DNA from: Dyella_A sp051962475
GTDB taxonomy: Bacteria > Pseudomonadota > Gammaproteobacteria > Xanthomonadales > Rhodanobacteraceae
Reading direction: 5' to 3'
NCBI RefSeq assembly: GCF_051962475.1
Contig: NZ_JBQCCF010000069.1
Location: 339,036 to 403,035, forward strand
Length of the DNA stretch: 64,000 nucleotides
Below are positions 61,184-64,000 of the stretch, in pieces; positions within the stretch are counted from its first letter, which is position 1, and every line of letters begins with the position of its first letter. Position numbers and translations under genes: made by a program. Under the pieces are notes generated by a model. It saw only the letters and a list, made by a program, of their open reading frames with translations. It was not told where the DNA came from and did no database searches.

Positions 61184-63706
61184 TCATTTCGGGCACGTCA
61201 CCACCTGATCGGCATCCGTGCCCAGCGCCACGCGGAACACCGCCAGCGAGGAACCTGCCCCGGCACCGAGCTGGAACGGCTGCTCGATGTGGTGCATGTC
61301 CGCGCCTGCGGCGCGGAAGCACTTGAGCGGCACGCCAACGCGACTCCACTGGCCGCTGGCCAGGTGCGTCAGCTGCGGCCCCAGCGCCACCCGCCCCTGG
61401 CACTGCGTGCCGCAGCCCAGCCCGATCCAGGCATCCGCCCCCGGCAGCGCATCGACCCGCAGCGTGACCACCAGCAGCACGTCGCCGTTGGTCTGGCGAT
61501 CCAGGTCCAGCGGCGCCTGCGCCTGCACGGCCAGCGTGGCCTGGTCGCGCGTCCAGGCGAAGCGGCGCGAATCCTCCTGGGCGCGGTAGTCGAGCGCACT
61601 CATGCGCAGGCTGCCGTCCGCCGTGGCGGCCGATGACACGTCGGCGGAGACGGTGTCGCCGTCGGCGCCGACCAGGCTCACCGTGTAGCCGTGCACCGGC
61701 TTGCCGCGGTCGATGTAGTTGCCCACCGGGATCTGCTCGCCCTGGATGCCCGACACCTCCGGCAGCGCGGACACGGTGGCGCCATGCGCATAGCTCAGCC
61801 CGTAGCCGAGCGGAAACTGCGGCGCGCCGTGCCCCGGCAGCGCCGTGCGCGGCCAGGCATAGGCCAGGCGGCCGTGGAAGTCGTGCGCGATGCGCCCATC
61901 GGCACTGCGCAGCAGCACGTCGGCCACGCCCTCGCCCTCGCTGCCCGGCAGCCAGGCGGCGACGAAGGCGTCGGCGGTGTTGATCTCGCGATTCACCCAC
62001 AGCGGGCGACCGCTGAGGAACACCGCCACCACCGGAATGCCGGCGGCCTTGAGGCGACGGATCAGCTGCAGATCGTGGTCGTCGCCCGGGCGGTACAGCA
62101 GGTTCGGCAGATCGCCCTGGAACTCGGCGTAGGGATCCTCGCCGAACACCACCACGGCCGCGTCGGGCTTGCGTGTGTAACGGCCATCGACGGCGATCTC
62201 GGCGTGACCGCCGGCGGCGGCGACCTGGCGGGCGATACCGCCGCCGATCGACTGCGCGCCGGGGAAATTCGCGTTGCTCAGCCCGGTGCCCTGCCAGGTC
62301 AGCGTCCAGCCACCGCTCTGCCGGGAAATGTTGTCGGCGTCTTCGCCGGCGATCAGGATGCGCTTGCGTGGATCGAGCGGCAGCACGCCGCCGTTGTTCT
62401 TCAGCAGCACCAGCGACTCGCGCACGGCCCGACGCGCCAGCGCGCGGTGCGCGGGGCTGCCGACGATCTCATCGGCGCGCCGCGCCAGCGGCTGGGCCGA
62501 CGGCAAGCCCGCCTCGAACAGCCCAGCGCGGAACTTCACTCGCAGGATGCGCGCCACCGCGTCGTCCAGCCGCGCCATCGGAATCGCGCCGGATTTCGCC
62601 TCGGCCAGCGTGTGCTCGTACAGGTCGCGCCAGCTGTCCGGCGCCATCAGCATGTCCATGCCGGCGTTGTAGGCGATCGGACAGTCGGTGTTGCTGCAGC
62701 CGGGGATCTGGCCGTGCGCGTTCCAGTCGCCCACCAGCAGGCCCTGGAAGTCCATGCGCTGCTTGAGCACGTCGGTGAGCAAGGCCTTGTTGGCGTGCAT
62801 CTTCACGCCGTTCCAGCCGGAGAAGGACGCCATCACCGTCTGCACGCCCGCGTCGATCGCCGGCGGGTAGCCGGCCGCGTGCACGTCGATCAGCTCGCGC
62901 TCGCTGACCTCGGCGTCGCCCTGGTCCTTGCCGTCCTTGGTGCCGCCGTCGGCGAGGTAGTGCTTGGCCGTGGCGATCACGTGCGTGTCATTGAGAAACT
63001 GCGGCGTGCCGACCTTGCCCTGCAGGCCCTCGACCATCGCCCGCGAGTACTCGGCGACCAGCTTGGGATCCTGCGAATAGCCCTCGTAGCTGCGGCCCCA
63101 GCGCACGTCCTGCGGTACCGCCACGGTGGGCGCGAAGGTCCAGTTGATGCCGGTGGCGCGCACCTCCGCCGCGGTGGCCGCGCCGATCTGCCGGATCAGT
63201 TCCGGATCGTGCGCGTTGCCCAGCGCCGAGTTCTGCGGAAACAGCGTGGCGCCGACGGTGTTGTTGTGCCCGTGCACCGCGTCGATGCCGAACAGCAGCG
63301 GGATCGCCGGGCGGCCGTCGTGGCGTTCCATCGCCGCGCGATAGAACGCGTCGGACAGCGCCTGCCACTGCTTCGCGTCCGCCGTCAGCCGGGCACCGGG
63401 CTTGGAATTGCCGCCGGCGAGGATCGCGCCCAGGTGGTACTTGCGCACGTCATCCGGCGTCACGCTGAGGATGTCGGCCTGGATCAGCTGGCCGACTTTC
63501 TCTTCCACGGTCATCTGCGCCATCAACACGGCGACCTTGTACTCCAGCGCCGGATCGGCAGGGAACGGCCAATGCGCGCGCGGCCAGCGGTCCGGATGCA
63601 CGGCCGCCGCGGCTTGGCCCGCCATGGCCGCGGCCAGCGGCAACCACGTCAAGGTAACGGCCAGGATCGCCGGAACGGAACGCCAACGACGGACGGATGC
63701 GGGCAC
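61184..63706 (-). CDS. Glycoside hydrolase family 3 beta-glucosidase, exported
   Basis: The 840-residue enzyme has a signal sequence (residues 1 to about 35, LAVTLTWLPLAAAMAGQAAA) and a GH3 N-domain with IPLLFGIDAVHGHNN and KHYLADGGTKDG. The nucleophile aspartate lies in LLVGDWNAHGQIPGC near residue 325. The GH3 C-domain and a C-terminal carbohydrate-binding-like domain (from about 690) follow. It cleaves beta-glucosides in the periplasm or at the cell surface. Its 14-bp operator matches the receptor's, so both are probably induced together, with the receptor bringing in the oligosaccharides it processes. Confidence 0.93.
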   Translation of the reverse strand: MPASVRRWRSVPAILAVTLTWLPLAAAMAGQAAAAVHPDRWPRAHWPFPADPALEYKVAVLMAQMTVEEKVGQLIQADILSVTPDDVRKYHLGAILAGGNSKPGARLTADAKQWQALSDAFYRAAMERHDGRPAIPLLFGIDAVHGHNNTVGATLFPQNSALGNAHDPELIRQIGAATAAEVRATGINWTFAPTVAVPQDVRWGRSYEGYSQDPKLVAEYSRAMVEGLQGKVGTPQFLNDTHVIATAKHYLADGGTKDGKDQGDAEVSERELIDVHAAGYPPAIDAGVQTVMASFSGWNGVKMHANKALLTDVLKQRMDFQGLLVGDWNAHGQIPGCSNTDCPIAYNAGMDMLMAPDSWRDLYEHTLAEAKSGAIPMARLDDAVARILRVKFRAGLFEAGLPSAQPLARRADEIVGSPAHRALARRAVRESLVLLKNNGGVLPLDPRKRILIAGEDADNISRQSGGWTLTWQGTGLSNANFPGAQSIGGGIARQVAAAGGHAEIAVDGRYTRKPDAAVVVFGEDPYAEFQGDLPNLLYRPGDDHDLQLIRRLKAAGIPVVAVFLSGRPLWVNREINTADAFVAAWLPGSEGEGVADVLLRSADGRIAHDFHGRLAYAWPRTALPGHGAPQFPLGYGLSYAHGATVSALPEVSGIQGEQIPVGNYIDRGKPVHGYTVSLVGADGDTVSADVSSAATADGSLRMSALDYRAQEDSRRFAWTRDQATLAVQAQAPLDLDRQTNGDVLLVVTLRVDALPGADAWIGLGCGTQCQGRVALGPQLTHLASGQWSRVGVPLKCFRAAGADMHHIEQPFQLGAGAGSSLAVFRVALGTDADQVVTCPK

Positions 63707-63776
63707 GCCTTTCTCCCCTGCTGCGAAGCGCGCGGCTCCCTCGCGGAACCGCTCTGGCGGGGCAGACTGGCAGAAA

Positions 63777-63790
63777 TGACAGCGCTGTCA
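63777..63790. promoter_or_regulatory. 14-bp palindromic operator upstream of the GH3 gene
   Basis: TGACAGCGCTGTCA is a perfect palindrome, about 71 bp before the GH3 start. It matches the core of the receptor operator exactly. The outer bases differ (AA on both sides), so this is probably the weaker or shorter site. Confidence 0.75.
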
Positions 63791-63895
63791 AATTGCAGTG
63801 CAGCATGACGCAGTGGGTGTCGCCGACGCGGGGAGAGCGTGGGTGATCAGCGGGAGATGGCGTTGTGGTGCGGTTTGCGGGCGCAGGCAAGAATC

Positions 63896-64000
63896 GGGAA
63901 GGGGGGGGCCCCCCGGGGGGGGCGCCGGGGGGGCCGGGGCCCCCCCCCCCAAAAACAGGGGCCGGGCGCCCCCCCCGGGGGGCCCCCGCCCCGCCCCCCC
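63896..64000. other. Low-complexity G/C homopolymer tail, probable sequencing artefact
   Basis: The last ~100 bases are runs of G and C with a single A-run of five and no coding or structural logic. The shift from normal sequence is abrupt. It looks like a low-quality contig end rather than biology. Confidence 0.75.

Overview
The window comes from a GC-rich gammaproteobacterium, most likely a member of the Xanthomonadales/Lysobacterales close to Rhodanobacteraceae (Dyella, Rhodanobacter or Frateuria-like). This placement is inference from gene content and order: a tsaC-topA-dprA / def-fmt-rsmB block, an AmpE-like protein, a DUF6776-like protein next to a bactofilin, and a TonB receptor with a GH3 enzyme and a flavin halogenase. 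No rRNA or CRISPR array is present.

Layout. 1-600: a phasin gene cut by the window edge and queD. About 656-16611: a 15.9-kb integrative island inserted in the 3' end of an elongator tRNA-Met gene. It is flanked by a 17-bp direct repeat and carries a tyrosine integrase beside the tRNA, with CTGTAGCA-type repeats at both ends. Its cargo is a compact four-gene operon (uncharacterised HTH-like protein, uracil-DNA-glycosylase-like protein, HicA-like small protein, winged-helix nucleotidyltransferase), a serine recombinase, a small membrane protein with a winged-helix protein, a type III restriction-modification operon (mod-res), a divergent minimal family-A-polymerase-like protein followed by a zinc-finger protein, and two short unknown genes.

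16.8-34.6 kb is core chromosome: rppH, a coiled-coil membrane protein with a bactofilin, erpA, nudC, an ampE-like gene, an LplT/acyltransferase fusion, purD, an acyl-adenylate ligase, tsaC-topA-dprA, a LysM protein, and def-fmt-rsmB. 34.6-46.4 kb is an envelope polysaccharide/LPS region: two GT-C membrane glycosyltransferases, an O-antigen-ligase-like protein, four GT2 enzymes, a UDP-xylose-synthase-like enzyme, a CDP-glycerol-transferase-like protein and an LpxL-type acyltransferase. 46.5-49.2 kb holds dtd, rpoD and a second CAU tRNA (Ile2 type).

49.4-56.4 kb is a regulatory and stress block: an isochorismatase-like hydrolase, a cupin and a secreted alpha/beta hydrolase, divergent from a NarL-type two-component system, then an AraC-type regulator and an ECF sigma/ChrR anti-sigma pair. 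56.7-63.7 kb is a carbohydrate-uptake locus: flavin-dependent halogenase, TonB-dependent receptor and secreted GH3 beta-glucosidase. The last two carry the same TGACAGCGCTGTCA palindrome about 70 bp upstream of their start codons. The last ~100 bases are G/C homopolymers that look like a read or contig-end artefact.

The most interesting candidates are the family-A-polymerase-like gene with its zinc-finger neighbour, the glycosylase/HicA-like/nucleotidyltransferase operon, and the island-end architecture.
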